NCBI RefSeq assembly: GCF_900099705.1 | Contig: NZ_LT629695.1 | Location: forward strand, 1,674,001 to 1,738,000 | DNA length: 64,000 nt | Reading direction: 5' to 3' | Origin: Agrococcus jejuensis | GTDB lineage: Bacteria; Actinomycetota; Actinomycetes; Actinomycetales; Microbacteriaceae | Shown here: positions 48,257-56,510 of the stretch, one piece after another | Layout: every line of letters starts with the position of its first letter | Numbering within the stretch: position 1 is the stretch's first letter | Made by a program: the position numbers and the translations under genes | The notes under the pieces: generated by a model | Databases searched by the model: none | What the model was told of the DNA's origin: nothing | What the model saw: the letters and a program-made list of their open reading frames with translations, nothing else

Positions 48257-49522
48257 ATGCCTCACCCTCGACTCGCTCGGCGCGTGCCGCGGCCCGCCGA
48301 CCTCGCGCCGTTCCTGCGGATGCGGTCGGCCTCCGGCTCCCTCGCCGAGCGTCGCGTCGCGACCGCGCACACCATCGCCGACCTTCGGCGACTCGCACGC
48401 GTGCGCACGCCCGCCGGCCCCTTCCACTACGTCGACGGTGGCGCCGAGGAGGAGGTGAGCATGCGCCGCGCGCGGCAGGCGTTCGCCGACATCGTCTTCC
48501 ATCCGGGCATCCTTCGCGACGTGCACGACGTCGACACGACGACGTCGGTGCTCGGCGGCACGAGCGCCCTGCCCTTCGGCTTCGGTCCCACGGGCGGCAC
48601 ACGCATGATGCACGCCGCCGGCGAGCAGGCCGTGGCCCGCGTCGCCGCGCGGACGGGCATCCCGTACGCGCTCTCCACGGTCGGCACGACCACGATCGCC
48701 GACTTCGCAGCAGCGTCCGGCTCGGGACGGCGCTGGTTCCAGATGTATCTGCTCGCCGACCGCGACCGGTCGCTCCACATGCTCGCCGAGGCCGAGCGGC
48801 GCGGCTTCGACGCGCTGATCGTCACGGTCGACGTGCCGACGGGCGGCAACCGACTCCGCGACCTGCGGTACGGCATGTCCTACCCGCCGCAGCTCACGCC
48901 GCGCACCTTCCTCGATGCGTCGTGGCGCGTCGGCTGGTGGTTCGACCTGCTCACGACCGAGCCCTACCGCTTCACCTACGAGGAGCAGGCCGATGCGGGC
49001 TCGGGCATCACGACGCTGACGGGGTTCTATGACGACCGCGTGACCTTCGACGACCTCGCCTGGATGCGCGAGGCGTGGTCGGGGCCGATCGTCATCAAGG
49101 GCATCCAGACCTTCGACGATGCCTCCCGTGCCGCCGACGCGGGCGCCGACGGCATCGTGCTCTCGAACCACGGCGGTCGTCAGCTCGATCGCACGGCGCC
49201 GCCGCTGCACCTGCTGCCCACGGTCGCAGCGCGGCACGGAGCGTCGATGGAGGTCATGCTCGACACCGGCGTGCGCACGGGTGCCGACGTCGTGGCCGCG
49301 ATCGCAGCCGGCGCGTCCTTCGTGCTCGTGGGACGCGCCTACCTCTATGGGCTCATGGCCGGCGGCGAGGCGGGCGTCGAGCGAGCCGCTCACATCCTGC
49401 GCACCGAGGTCGAGCGCACGATGCGACTGCTCGGCGTGCGCTCGATCGCGGAGCTCGGTCCTGAGCACGTGACGCTGCTCACGCGCACGCAGCCCGTGGC
49501 CGTCGAGATCGTCGCGGAGTGA
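48257..49522 (+). CDS. FMN-dependent alpha-hydroxy acid oxidase/dehydrogenase
   Basis: A 421-residue flavoprotein of the LldD / glycolate oxidase / mandelate dehydrogenase family. FHYVDGGAEEEVSM carries the active-site Tyr, PIVIKGI the FMN-contacting Lys, and LSNHGGRQLDR the catalytic His and substrate Arg. It oxidises L-2-hydroxy acids to 2-oxo acids. The ATG at 48257 fits the family start; a GTG at 48170 would add 29 residues of low-complexity sequence. Its stop codon overlaps the 57-bp hairpin. Confidence 0.9.
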   Translation: MPHPRLARRVPRPADLAPFLRMRSASGSLAERRVATAHTIADLRRLARVRTPAGPFHYVDGGAEEEVSMRRARQAFADIVFHPGILRDVHDVDTTTSVLGGTSALPFGFGPTGGTRMMHAAGEQAVARVAARTGIPYALSTVGTTTIADFAAASGSGRRWFQMYLLADRDRSLHMLAEAERRGFDALIVTVDVPTGGNRLRDLRYGMSYPPQLTPRTFLDASWRVGWWFDLLTTEPYRFTYEEQADAGSGITTLTGFYDDRVTFDDLAWMREAWSGPIVIKGIQTFDDASRAADAGADGIVLSNHGGRQLDRTAPPLHLLPTVAARHGASMEVMLDTGVRTGADVVAAIAAGASFVLVGRAYLYGLMAGGEAGVERAAHILRTEVERTMRLLGVRSIAELGPEHVTLLTRTQPVAVEIVAE

Positions 49523-49575
49523 CGCTGAGCGGATCGCCGAGGGAGGATCGCCCTCGGCGATCCGCTCAGCGTCAC
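49519..49575. repeat. 57-bp hairpin element, copy 2
   Basis: Perfect 25-bp stem from GTGACGCTGAGCGGATCG to the G run at 49543, 7-nt loop AGGATCG, and exact inverse 49551-49575. It shares length and outer arms with 40923-40979, but the inner stem is ATCG/CGAT instead of GACG/TGAC. It overlaps the TGA of the oxidase and lies 6 bp from the ABC-F stop, so it should end both convergent transcripts. Confidence 0.8.
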
Positions 49576-49581
49576 CTCGGG

Positions 49582-51180
49582 TCAGCCCACCGGGCGGTCG
49601 CGCAGCGTCCCCTCCTCCACGGTCCAGCGGCGCGTGACGCCGACGTCGGCGAGGAAGCGCTCGTCGTGGCTCACCACCACGAGCGCGCCCTCGAAGCCGG
49701 CGAGCGCCTCGACGAGGTGGCCGATGGCGTCGACGTCGAGGTCGTTCGTCGGCTCGTCGAGCAGCAGCAGTCGCGGTGCGGGATCCGCGAGCAGCAGCCG
49801 GGCGAGCGCCAGGCGCAGGCGCTCGCCGCCCGAGAGCCCCGCCGCGAGGCGGGCGCCGTCGTCGCCGCGGAACAGGAACCGGGCCAGCATCGCCCGCGCG
49901 GCGTGCGGCGTCGCATCCGGATTCGCCTGCCGCAGCACCTCGACGAGCGTCGCGGACGCGTCGACGTCGGTGCGCTGCGCGAGCACGCCGACCTCGGGGA
50001 TGCGGTGCAGCACGGGCGCGACGGGCGCGCGATCGGGCGACGCCGGCCACGCCTGGATGGCGCGCAGCAGCGTCGTCTTGCCCGAGCCGTTGCGCCCCGC
50101 GAGCGCGATGCGCTCGGGGCCGCGCACGACGATGCGCCCGTCGGCGCCGCCGAGCTCGAGCACCGTCGTGCCATTCGGCACGCGCGTCTCGGGCATCGGC
50201 ACGCGGATCGAGCGGTCGTCGCGCACCGACTCCTCGGCCGAGGCGATCGCGGCGAGCGCGGTCGCCTCGCGACTCTGATGCAGTCGCCTGCTGGCCGCGG
50301 TCGACGCCTCCGACTGGTTCTTCAGCGCGTTGACCATGATGCGCGGGATGCCGCCCGCCGCCTGCTTGCGGCGACCGGCCGCCTCCGCCTGCTGTCGCCG
50401 CTCGTGCGCCTCGATGCGGTCGGCGCGCTCGCGGCGGTGGTGCGCCTCCGCATCCTGCAGGCGCCTGCGGGCGGCGACTTGCTCGGCGGCGATCGCCTGC
50501 TCGTACGTCGACCACGGGCCGTCGAACGTGCGCAGCTCGCGCCCGTGGACCTCGGCGATGCGGTCGACGTGCTCGAGCAGCGCACGGTCGTGGCTCGCGA
50601 CGACGAGCGTGCCCGGCCAGTCGCGGATCGCCGCGACGAGGTCGGCGCGCGCGTCGGCGTCGAGGTTGTTCGACGGCTCGTCGAGCAGCGCGATCGGCGC
50701 TCCCGACAGGCGGATGCCGGCGAGGCCGACGCGGATCGCCTCGCCGCCCGACAGGCTGCGCATCGGGCGGTCGAGCAGCGACTCGTCACCCTCGACGCCG
50801 GCCGCGGCGAGCGCGGCGAGCGCCTCGGCATCCACGCCCCAGCGGTCGCCGACGGCGTCGAAGCGAGCGGGGTCGACGTCGCCGCGCTCGATCGCGGCGA
50901 TGGCCGCGCGCACGGTGGCGATGCCGAGCGCATCCGCGACGGAGCCGGGATGCGACGGCAGCGACTGCGGCAGCGTTGCCGCCGCGCCGGAGCGGGTGAT
51001 GGTGCCGATCGTGGGATCGAGGTCGCCGGCGATGAGCCGGAGCAGCGTCGTCTTGCCGGTGCCGTTGCGGCCGACGAGGCCGGTGGCGCCTGGGCCGAAC
51101 GTGCCGGAGACGTCGTCGAGCGCGACGGTGCCGTCAGGCCAGACGACGGAGACGTGGGTGAGCTGGATGGTCGAAGACAC
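49582..51180 (-). CDS. ABC-F family ATPase
   Basis: A 532-residue protein of two ABC ATPase domains without membrane helices. First Walker [15 protein letters not shown] (about 34-47) and signature [11 protein letters not shown], second Walker [15 protein letters not shown] and signature [16 protein letters not shown]; both Walker B segments ([20 protein letters not shown]) keep the Glu. A ~80-residue basic linker ([25 protein letters not shown]) separates them; it is the part that reaches the ribosomal P/E site. ABC-F proteins act on the ribosome, some giving resistance to macrolides, lincosamides or pleuromutilins. The GTG follows GGAGG. The leader has a short ORF and hairpin, favouring a resistance-type role. 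Confidence 0.9.
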   Translation of the reverse strand: MSSTIQLTHVSVVWPDGTVALDDVSGTFGPGATGLVGRNGTGKTTLLRLIAGDLDPTIGTITRSGAAATLPQSLPSHPGSVADALGIATVRAAIAAIERGDVDPARFDAVGDRWGVDAEALAALAAAGVEGDESLLDRPMRSLSGGEAIRVGLAGIRLSGAPIALLDEPSNNLDADARADLVAAIRDWPGTLVVASHDRALLEHVDRIAEVHGRELRTFDGPWSTYEQAIAAEQVAARRRLQDAEAHHRRERADRIEAHERRQQAEAAGRRKQAAGGIPRIMVNALKNQSEASTAASRRLHQSREATALAAIASAEESVRDDRSIRVPMPETRVPNGTTVLELGGADGRIVVRGPERIALAGRNGSGKTTLLRAIQAWPASPDRAPVAPVLHRIPEVGVLAQRTDVDASATLVEVLRQANPDATPHAARAMLARFLFRGDDGARLAAGLSGGERLRLALARLLLADPAPRLLLLDEPTNDLDVDAIGHLVEALAGFEGALVVVSHDERFLADVGVTRRWTVEEGTLRDRPVG

Positions 51181-51203
51181 GGTGTCCTCCTGGGCGCGGG
51201 ATG

Positions 51204-51247
51204 GCGCGCTGAGGACCGATGCGGTGCGTGGGCCGCTCTCAGCGCGC
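51204..51247 (-). promoter_or_regulatory. Putative attenuator hairpin in the ABC-F leader
   Basis: GCGCGCTGAG (51204-51213) and CTCAGCGCGC (51238-51247) form a perfect 10-bp stem with a 24-nt loop, starting 14 bp upstream of the ABC-F ribosome-binding site. One arm covers the last codons and stop of the leader ORF, so ribosome position would decide whether it forms. Confidence 0.55.
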
Positions 51248-51277
51248 GATGGTCGCGGCGCGGAGGATCTCCGTCAT
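51239..51277 (-). CDS. Leader peptide upstream of the ABC-F gene
   Basis: A 12-codon ORF reading [12 protein letters not shown], preceded by GAGAG. It lies 58 bp before the ABC-F start, within a leader that would begin near 51329 if the TATCGT -10 (minus strand, 51341-51336) is used. Many antibiotic-resistance ABC-F genes are controlled by ribosome stalling on such a peptide. No ribosome profiling or homologue comparison is available, so the call is tentative. Confidence 0.5.
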   Translation of the reverse strand: MTEILRAATIAR

Positions 51278-51379
51278 GCTCTCGTCTTCGTCTCGTGCTG
51301 CGTCCGCGCTCTCACCGCGGACCGATCGGGTGGCGACGATACCCGTTGGGCGCGGTCGGCGCCAGGGTGCGGGCGCGCC

Positions 51380-51517
51380 GACTGGTCACGTTCGGCAGAT
51401 GACTGGTCGCAGTTGCACCACGCTGGTCGCAATCTCGGTGCAATGGTGACCAGTCCCCGTGCATCTCTGACCAGTCGGGGTGCAACTGTGACCAGTCACC
51501 GCCATGAGTGACCAGTC
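51380..51517. repeat. Array of seven GTGACCAGTC repeats with 20-21-bp period
   Basis: Copies on the minus strand start at 51380, 51401 and 51421 (GACTGGTCAC, GACTGGTCGC, CGCTGGTCGC); copies on the plus strand start at 51446, 51467, 51488 and 51508 (GTGACCAGTC or CTGACCAGTC). The spacing is 21, 20 / 21, 21, 20 bp, and spacers often contain GGTGCA. The two sets diverge from a 15-bp centre. The array fills most of the 371-bp gap 51181-51551 not taken by the ABC-F leader. Confidence 0.75.
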
Positions 51518-51551
51518 GGGTGCAGGCGGATGCGCGCGACGGGCGCGCCGG

Positions 51552-51998
51552 TCAGGTGAGCAGCGACATGCCCGTGCGGGCGGGGGCGACGTCCTCGAAG
51601 CCGTGCGCCTCGTAGAGGCGGCGGCCGGGAGGGTCGGCCGTGAGCGTCACGTAGGCGCCGGGCTCGGCGCGCTCGCGGATCTCGGCGAGCAGCGACCGCA
51701 GCACGGCCTTGCCGATGCCGCGTCCCTGGTGCTCGGGCAGCGTCGCCATGTCGGCGACGAGGAAGTACCAGCCGCCGTCGCCGATCACACGGCCCATCGC
51801 CACGGCCTCGCCTGCGCCGCCATCCGCATCCGCGTCGAGTCGGATCGTGCGCCACGTCCACGTGCCCGCGATCGCACCTTCGGCCTGGCCCTCGCTCTTC
51901 GGCGACAGCCCCGACACGGCGCGGAGCCGCCGGTACTCGTCGACGGTGGGCGGCTCGAGCAGCATGCGGTAGCCGGGGGCGAGGGATGCGTCGGTCAC
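51552..51998 (-). CDS. GNAT family N-acetyltransferase
   Basis: A 148-residue acetyltransferase. The acetyl-CoA site is MATLPEHQGRGIGKAVLRSLL, and RRLYEAHGFEDVAP is the typical C-terminal motif. The substrate is unknown. GTG at 51998 lies 6 nt after TACCGT (minus strand, 52010-52005), consistent with a leaderless mRNA. It is divergent from the methyltransferase gene. Confidence 0.88.
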   Translation of the reverse strand: MTDASLAPGYRMLLEPPTVDEYRRLRAVSGLSPKSEGQAEGAIAGTWTWRTIRLDADADGGAGEAVAMGRVIGDGGWYFLVADMATLPEHQGRGIGKAVLRSLLAEIRERAEPGAYVTLTADPPGRRLYEAHGFEDVAPARTGMSLLT

Positions 51999-52086
51999 GC
52001 CGCCACGGTAGCGGCGACCGCTGACGGCCCGCCCGCCGGGCGTGCGTCACGTCGACGCGGCGAGGCACCCCTGCGACACTCGGTGC

Positions 52087-52842
52087 ATGCGACCGTACGA
52101 CGAGCTCGTCGCCGAGGCGCTCGCCGCCGACGTCGACGGCTGGGGCTTCGGCTTCCTCGACGGCCGGGCGACCGAGGAGCGACCGCCGTGGGGCTACGCG
52201 CGCCTGCTCGCCGACGAGCTCGGCCGCGTCGACTCGGCGCTCGACCTCGACACCGGCGGGGGCGAGGTCGTCGACGAGGCGGCAGTGCTGCCGCGCCGCA
52301 TGTCGGCGACCGAGGGATGGGCTCCCAACCTCGCACGCGCTCGCGACCGGCTCGGGCCGCGCGGCGTCGAGGTGGTGCACGCCGAGCCCGGCCGCCCCCT
52401 GCCGTTCGCCGACGCATCCTTCGCGCTCGTCTCGTCGCGGCATCCCGTCGCACCCGACTGGGCCGAGATCCGCCGCGTGCTCGAGCCGGGTGGCACCTAC
52501 CTCGGCCAGCACGTCGGTCGCGAGTCCGCGTTCGAGCTCATCGAGCGCTTCGTCACGCCCACGCCCGCGCAGCGTGCAGGCCGTGATCCGCATCGCGAGG
52601 CCGACGATGCTCGTGCCGCAGGCCTCGAGGTCGGCGACCTGCTCACCGCTCGGCTGCGCATGACGTTCACCGACGTCGGCGCCGTCGTGTGGATCCTGCG
52701 GAAGTGCGTCTGGTGGGTGCCCGGCTTCGACGTCGTGCGCGACGGCGCGGCGCTGCGCGCCATCGACGCCGACCTGCGCTCCGGCCGCACGCTCGTCGCG
52801 CACTCGACCCGGCATCTCGTGCGCGCGACCCGGCCTGCCTGA
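52087..52842 (+). CDS. Class I SAM-dependent methyltransferase
   Basis: A 251-residue protein with a Rossmann methyltransferase fold. SALDLDTGGGE (about 47-57) is motif I for SAM, ATEGWAPNLARARDRL the following acidic/helix segment, PFADASFALVSSRHP the post-II region and RRVLEPGGTYLGQHVG motif III. The substrate is unknown. ATG at 52087 is 6 nt after a weak GACACT -10. Confidence 0.85.
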   Translation: MRPYDELVAEALAADVDGWGFGFLDGRATEERPPWGYARLLADELGRVDSALDLDTGGGEVVDEAAVLPRRMSATEGWAPNLARARDRLGPRGVEVVHAEPGRPLPFADASFALVSSRHPVAPDWAEIRRVLEPGGTYLGQHVGRESAFELIERFVTPTPAQRAGRDPHREADDARAAGLEVGDLLTARLRMTFTDVGAVVWILRKCVWWVPGFDVVRDGAALRAIDADLRSGRTLVAHSTRHLVRATRPA

Positions 52843-52942
52843 CCGCCTACCGCATCCCGCCGCATCCGCGCCAGCGCCGCGATCCTGCGCCGCGGCCACA
52901 GGCGCCACGGCTAGCGTGGACGCATTCCACGAGGGGGATGCG

Positions 52943-54082
52943 ATGGGTCTGTTCAGCCGAGCACCGCAGGGTCCGGTCGAGGTCGTGCCGCGCGCCGCGC
53001 GTGCGCCGTGGTCGCTCTGGGGCGACTCGTTCGGCCGACTCGCGACGCGGGCGCTGCAGCTCATCCTCGTGGTGATCGTCGTCGCCGGTCTCGTGTTCGC
53101 GATGACGCAGCTGACGCTCGTGATCATCCCGGTGATCCTCGCGCTCATCCTCGCGTCGGCGTTCGCGCCCGCGATGGGCTGGCTGCGGCGCAAGGGCGTG
53201 CCGTCGATCGTCGCGACCATCCTCGCCCTGCTCGCGATCGTCGTCGTGCTCGGCGGCGTCGTCACGCTGATCGTCAACGCGGTGCGCAACCAGTTCGGCG
53301 AGCTGCGCGACCAGGCCGTCGCCGGCTTCGACCAGGTCGTCGACTGGGTCTCGACGCTGCCGTTCGCGCCGACCGAGGAGCAGATCACCGAGTTCCGCGA
53401 CACCGTCATCGACTTCGTCACGAGCGCCCAGTTCGGCTCGGGCGCGCTCGCGGGCGTGAGCGCCGCCGCGAACTTCCTCACGGGCCTCGTGCTCATGATC
53501 GTCGTGCTGTTCTTCTTCCTGAAGGACGGCCCGCGCATCTGGGAGTTCCTGCTGCGCCCCTTCGAGGGTCAGTCGTACGCGCGTGCGCAGCGCATCGGCG
53601 ACAAGACGGTCGGCACGCTCGGCGGCTACGTGCGCGGCACGGCGACCGTGGCCGCGGTCGACGCCATCGGCATCGGCCTCGCGCTCGCGATCCTGCAGGT
53701 GCCGCTCGCGCTGCCGCTCGCGGTGCTCGTGTTCCTGCTCGCGTTCATCCCGCTCGTCGGCGCGACGCTCGCGGGCGCGCTCGCCACGCTCGTCGCGCTC
53801 GTCGCCAACGACCTCGTCACGGCGCTCATCGTGCTCGGTGCCGTCATCCTCGTGAACCAGCTCGAGGGCAACTTCCTGCAGCCGGTCGTCATGGGTCGCT
53901 CGCTGAAGCTGCATGCGCTCGTCATCCTCATCGCCCTCACCGTGGGCACGGTGCTCGGCGGCATCGTCGGCGCGGTGCTCTCGGTGCCGATCGCCGCCGT
54001 CGCGTGGGGCATCATCCAGGTCTGGGACGGCCCGGACACCCCGGCGCGCATGTTCCGGCAGAAGCGGCCAGAGGTCGCCTGA
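52943..54082 (+). CDS. AI-2E family (PerM/YtgP-like) transporter
   Basis: A 379-residue membrane protein with about eight helices. The large loop with FDQVVDWVSTLPF, the segment VVLFFFLKDGPRIWEF, and the C-terminal LVNQLEGNFLQPVVMGRSLKLH are family hallmarks. Members export AI-2 (TqsA) or act as ion or small-molecule transporters; substrate is not inferable. GAGGGGG precedes the ATG at 52943. Confidence 0.9.
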   Translation: MGLFSRAPQGPVEVVPRAARAPWSLWGDSFGRLATRALQLILVVIVVAGLVFAMTQLTLVIIPVILALILASAFAPAMGWLRRKGVPSIVATILALLAIVVVLGGVVTLIVNAVRNQFGELRDQAVAGFDQVVDWVSTLPFAPTEEQITEFRDTVIDFVTSAQFGSGALAGVSAAANFLTGLVLMIVVLFFFLKDGPRIWEFLLRPFEGQSYARAQRIGDKTVGTLGGYVRGTATVAAVDAIGIGLALAILQVPLALPLAVLVFLLAFIPLVGATLAGALATLVALVANDLVTALIVLGAVILVNQLEGNFLQPVVMGRSLKLHALVILIALTVGTVLGGIVGAVLSVPIAAVAWGIIQVWDGPDTPARMFRQKRPEVA

Positions 54083-54159
54083 GGCGTCGTACGCGGTGGC
54101 GCTCGCAGCCGCCCGGATGCTTCCCCACAGGTGGCGCAGAGGCAGACGGCGGGCATCCA

Positions 54160-54182
54160 GATGGTTCGGTCCGCGAACCATC
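54160..54182. terminator. Inverted repeat downstream of the AI-2E gene
   Basis: GATGGTTCG-GTCCG-CGAACCATC, 9-bp perfect arms, 78 bp after the AI-2E stop. It may be a terminator or an operator. The rest of 54083-54369 holds no gene. Confidence 0.4.
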
Positions 54183-54328
54183 CGGCGCGCGACCGCATGA
54201 TGCATGCGCACCGGCACGTGTCAACGGCTGGTGCCTGTCGGTGGCTCGCGATTGGCTATGGATCGGCGCCAGCGCTGCACTCGTCGACACCGTCCGAGCC
54301 GCGGTCGCCGGTCGCCGGCACGACGCAT

Positions 54329-54345
54329 CGCATCGGTCCGATGCG
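54329..54345. promoter_or_regulatory. Perfect palindrome before the mycothiol-type gene
   Basis: CGCATCGG-T-CCGATGCG (8-1-8), 24 bp upstream of the ATG at 54370 and just before the GAGGGAGGGG ribosome-binding site. Candidate operator. Confidence 0.45.
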
Positions 54346-54369
54346 CGTGCGAGAGGGAGGGGATGCGAG

Positions 54370-54948
54370 ATGACGATGACGGCTCCTGAGCGAGGTCCGA
54401 TCCATCGCGCCGACCCCGACGCCGCCCTTCTGCTCCAGCAGGTTCGACTCTCGACCCATCGACTGCTCGGCGCGACGATGCGACTGGGCGACGTGGAGCT
54501 GCTGCACCCCGCCGCGAGCGGCCTCGGCACCCGTCGTCACGTCATCGCGCGCCTCGTGCGGCACGCGCGCCGCATCATGGCCGCACCCGACGACCCGACG
54601 CGCGGCCTCGCGAGCGACTCGCTGCTCAAGGCTCCCGCGGCCGAGCTCATCGATGCGCTCTCGACGACGCTCGCCATGGTCGTGCGCCGGCTCGACGACC
54701 AGCCGAGCGCGCGCATCCCCGCCGACGACGGCGACGAGCTGTGCGCCCGCGACCACCTCGCGTGGCTCGAGCTCACGCACGTCGACCTCGGCGTCGGCTT
54801 CGAGATGCACGACATCCCCGAGGCGGCGCTGCCCGCGATCGCAGCGCACCTCGAGCGGTGGACGACGCCGGACGCGACCGCGACGGTCGCCGGCAACAGC
54901 CCGTTCGCCCTGCTCTTCGCACGCGACGTGCAGCCCCCGCGCCGCTGA
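54370..54948 (+). CDS. Maleylpyruvate-isomerase-like (mycothiol-dependent DinB/MDMPI) protein
   Basis: A 192-residue helical protein. GTRRHVIARLVRHARRIM resembles the first helix motif of MDMPI proteins (normally GWTRGHVxAHLARNA) and WLELTHVDLGVGFEMHDIP matches the metal-binding HHVDLG segment near the C-terminus. The family includes mycothiol-dependent maleylpyruvate isomerases, consistent with an actinobacterium, but the tryptophan of the first motif is missing and catalysis is uncertain. Confidence 0.7.
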   Translation: MTMTAPERGPIHRADPDAALLLQQVRLSTHRLLGATMRLGDVELLHPAASGLGTRRHVIARLVRHARRIMAAPDDPTRGLASDSLLKAPAAELIDALSTTLAMVVRRLDDQPSARIPADDGDELCARDHLAWLELTHVDLGVGFEMHDIPEAALPAIAAHLERWTTPDATATVAGNSPFALLFARDVQPPRR

Positions 54949-55013
54949 CGCTCGTCGACCGCCGCCTGCCCCGAGGTGGCTGTCGACGTGTCGCGCCGTG
55001 GGATGATCGGAGC

Positions 55014-55631
55014 ATGGCGAGACGGCAGGCACGCGCGCTGCGCGGCGTCGTCGTCGCATCCCTCGCCACCTTCGCCGCGCTGCTCTCGCACGTGAGCGCG
55101 GGCGGCGCGATGCCCGGCCCCGTCGGCATCGTCGTGCCGCTGACGCTCGCGATCTTCGCGAGCGTGCTGCTGTCGGGCGCCGTCCACTCGCTGTGGCGGC
55201 TCGTGCCGTCGGTCGCCGCGAGCCAGCTGCTGTTCCACGCGCTGTTCGTGCTCGGCACGCCCACGGCATCTCTCGGCGTCTCCGGCCACGCGCACCACGC
55301 GAGCGACGCCGACCTGTCGGCTGCGCTCGCCGCCTCGTCGGGCGGCGCCGCCATGACGCACGCGATGCACGCCGACGCCACGATGTGGCTGCACCACGCG
55401 ATCGCCGCCGCCGCGACCATCGCGCTCATCGCCCGCGGCGAGCGCGCCCTCGCACGCCTCGCGGCGTTCGCGTTCTTCGTGCTGCGACGCCTCGTCGTGG
55501 TCCTCGTGCCCGTGCGGCCCACCGCGCCCGTCGCCCTCGCGGCCACGTGGGCGGCGCCGCGCGCCTGGTCGCTCTCGCGCCGGCAGGCGCCCTCCCTCCT
55601 CCGCGGACCTCCGGCGGCGCTCGCCTCGTAG
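55014..55631 (+). CDS. His-rich membrane protein of the copper cluster
   Basis: A 205-residue protein with about four membrane helices (for example GIVVPLTLAIFASVLLSGAV and AIAAAATIALIARG) and a histidine/methionine-rich loop (GHAHHASDAD, MTHAMHADATMWLHH) that could bind copper. It precedes copC, the PCu(A)C lipoprotein and a DyP peroxidase on the same strand, which suggests a role in copper uptake or delivery. No named family is recognised. Confidence 0.7.
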   Translation: MARRQARALRGVVVASLATFAALLSHVSAGGAMPGPVGIVVPLTLAIFASVLLSGAVHSLWRLVPSVAASQLLFHALFVLGTPTASLGVSGHAHHASDADLSAALAASSGGAAMTHAMHADATMWLHHAIAAAATIALIARGERALARLAAFAFFVLRRLVVVLVPVRPTAPVALAATWAAPRAWSLSRRQAPSLLRGPPAALAS

Positions 55632-55750
55632 CGCTGCAGGGTCGACCACGCGTCGACCCCGGAGCCGACCGCGTTCGCGGCCGGCCCGCCCTCGCTGCGT
55701 CGTGCCGCCACGCGGTCGACGCTCCGTGTCCCACAGGAGGAGACACCACC

Positions 55751-56407
55751 ATGCGTGCACGCACGCGCGACGCTCGACGTCGCACCATCCACCCCGCCCT
55801 CGCGGCCGCCATCGGCGCCGCGCTCGCGATCGCCGCACCCCTCGCGGGCGCGACGACCGCATCCGCCCACTCCGCGCTCGTCTCGAGCGACCCCGCCCCC
55901 GGTGCGGCGCTCGAGGCGCCACCGACGCAGGTCACGCTCACGTTCAACGAGGACGTGCTCGAGATGGGTGCCGCCGTGTTCATCGTGGATGCGGCGGGCG
56001 TCGACCACGCGGGCGAGCCCGTGGTCGCCGGCCCCGTCGTGACCGTGCCGATCGAGGGCACGCTGCCCGGCGGTGCCATCGAGGCGCGCTGGCGCGTCGT
56101 CTCGGCCGACGGCCACCCGATCAGCGACGTGCTGCCGTTCACGGTCGCGGGGGAGGCGCCGGCGTCCGCCGCGCCGACCGAGAGCGCCGTGCCGGTCGCG
56201 GAGCCGGAGGCGACGTCCGACGCGGATGCGGATGCCGAGGCCGAGGCTGCCGCAGAGGCCGAGCTCGCCGAGCAGGGCGTGCCCCGCACGCTGCTCGTCG
56301 GCGTCGCCGGCGCGGCCGCGGCGCTCGTCGTCGCGGCGATCGTGCTCGGCGTGCGGCGGTCGCGGCGCGCGGCGTCCGCGGCGCCCGCGGCGTCCGACCA
56401 GGGCTGA
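55751..56407 (+). CDS. copC: Copper resistance protein CopC
   Basis: Exported copper-binding protein (218 residues). A signal peptide ends ASA-HSALV (about residue 40), so His becomes the N-terminal copper ligand, as in CopC. The beta-barrel continues with TFNEDVLEMG, and WRVVSADGHPISD supplies the second Asp/His site. An acidic Ala/Glu linker and a C-terminal membrane anchor (LLVGVAGAAAALVVAAIVLG) follow, then a basic tail. AGGAGG precedes the ATG. Confidence 0.93.
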   Translation: MRARTRDARRRTIHPALAAAIGAALAIAAPLAGATTASAHSALVSSDPAPGAALEAPPTQVTLTFNEDVLEMGAAVFIVDAAGVDHAGEPVVAGPVVTVPIEGTLPGGAIEARWRVVSADGHPISDVLPFTVAGEAPASAAPTESAVPVAEPEATSDADADAEAEAAAEAELAEQGVPRTLLVGVAGAAAALVVAAIVLGVRRSRRAASAAPAASDQG

Positions 56408-56510
56408 CGCACTCCCCGGCCCCCCCGGGCCCACCGCCGCCGCGCGCTCGCGCCACGGCCATCCACGCATCCCGCGGTCGATCGACCGCGCACGCAGAGA
56501 AGGAACCACC

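Noticed and set aside
47018..50515. A 1165-codon minus-strand open frame
   Set aside because: Antisense to the hydroxy-acid genes and out of frame with the ABC-F gene; its composition is the usual high-GC artefact.
51380..51517. A CRISPR array
   Set aside because: The repeats are only about ten bases, occur in both orientations, have 10-11-bp spacers that resemble each other, and no cas gene is near.
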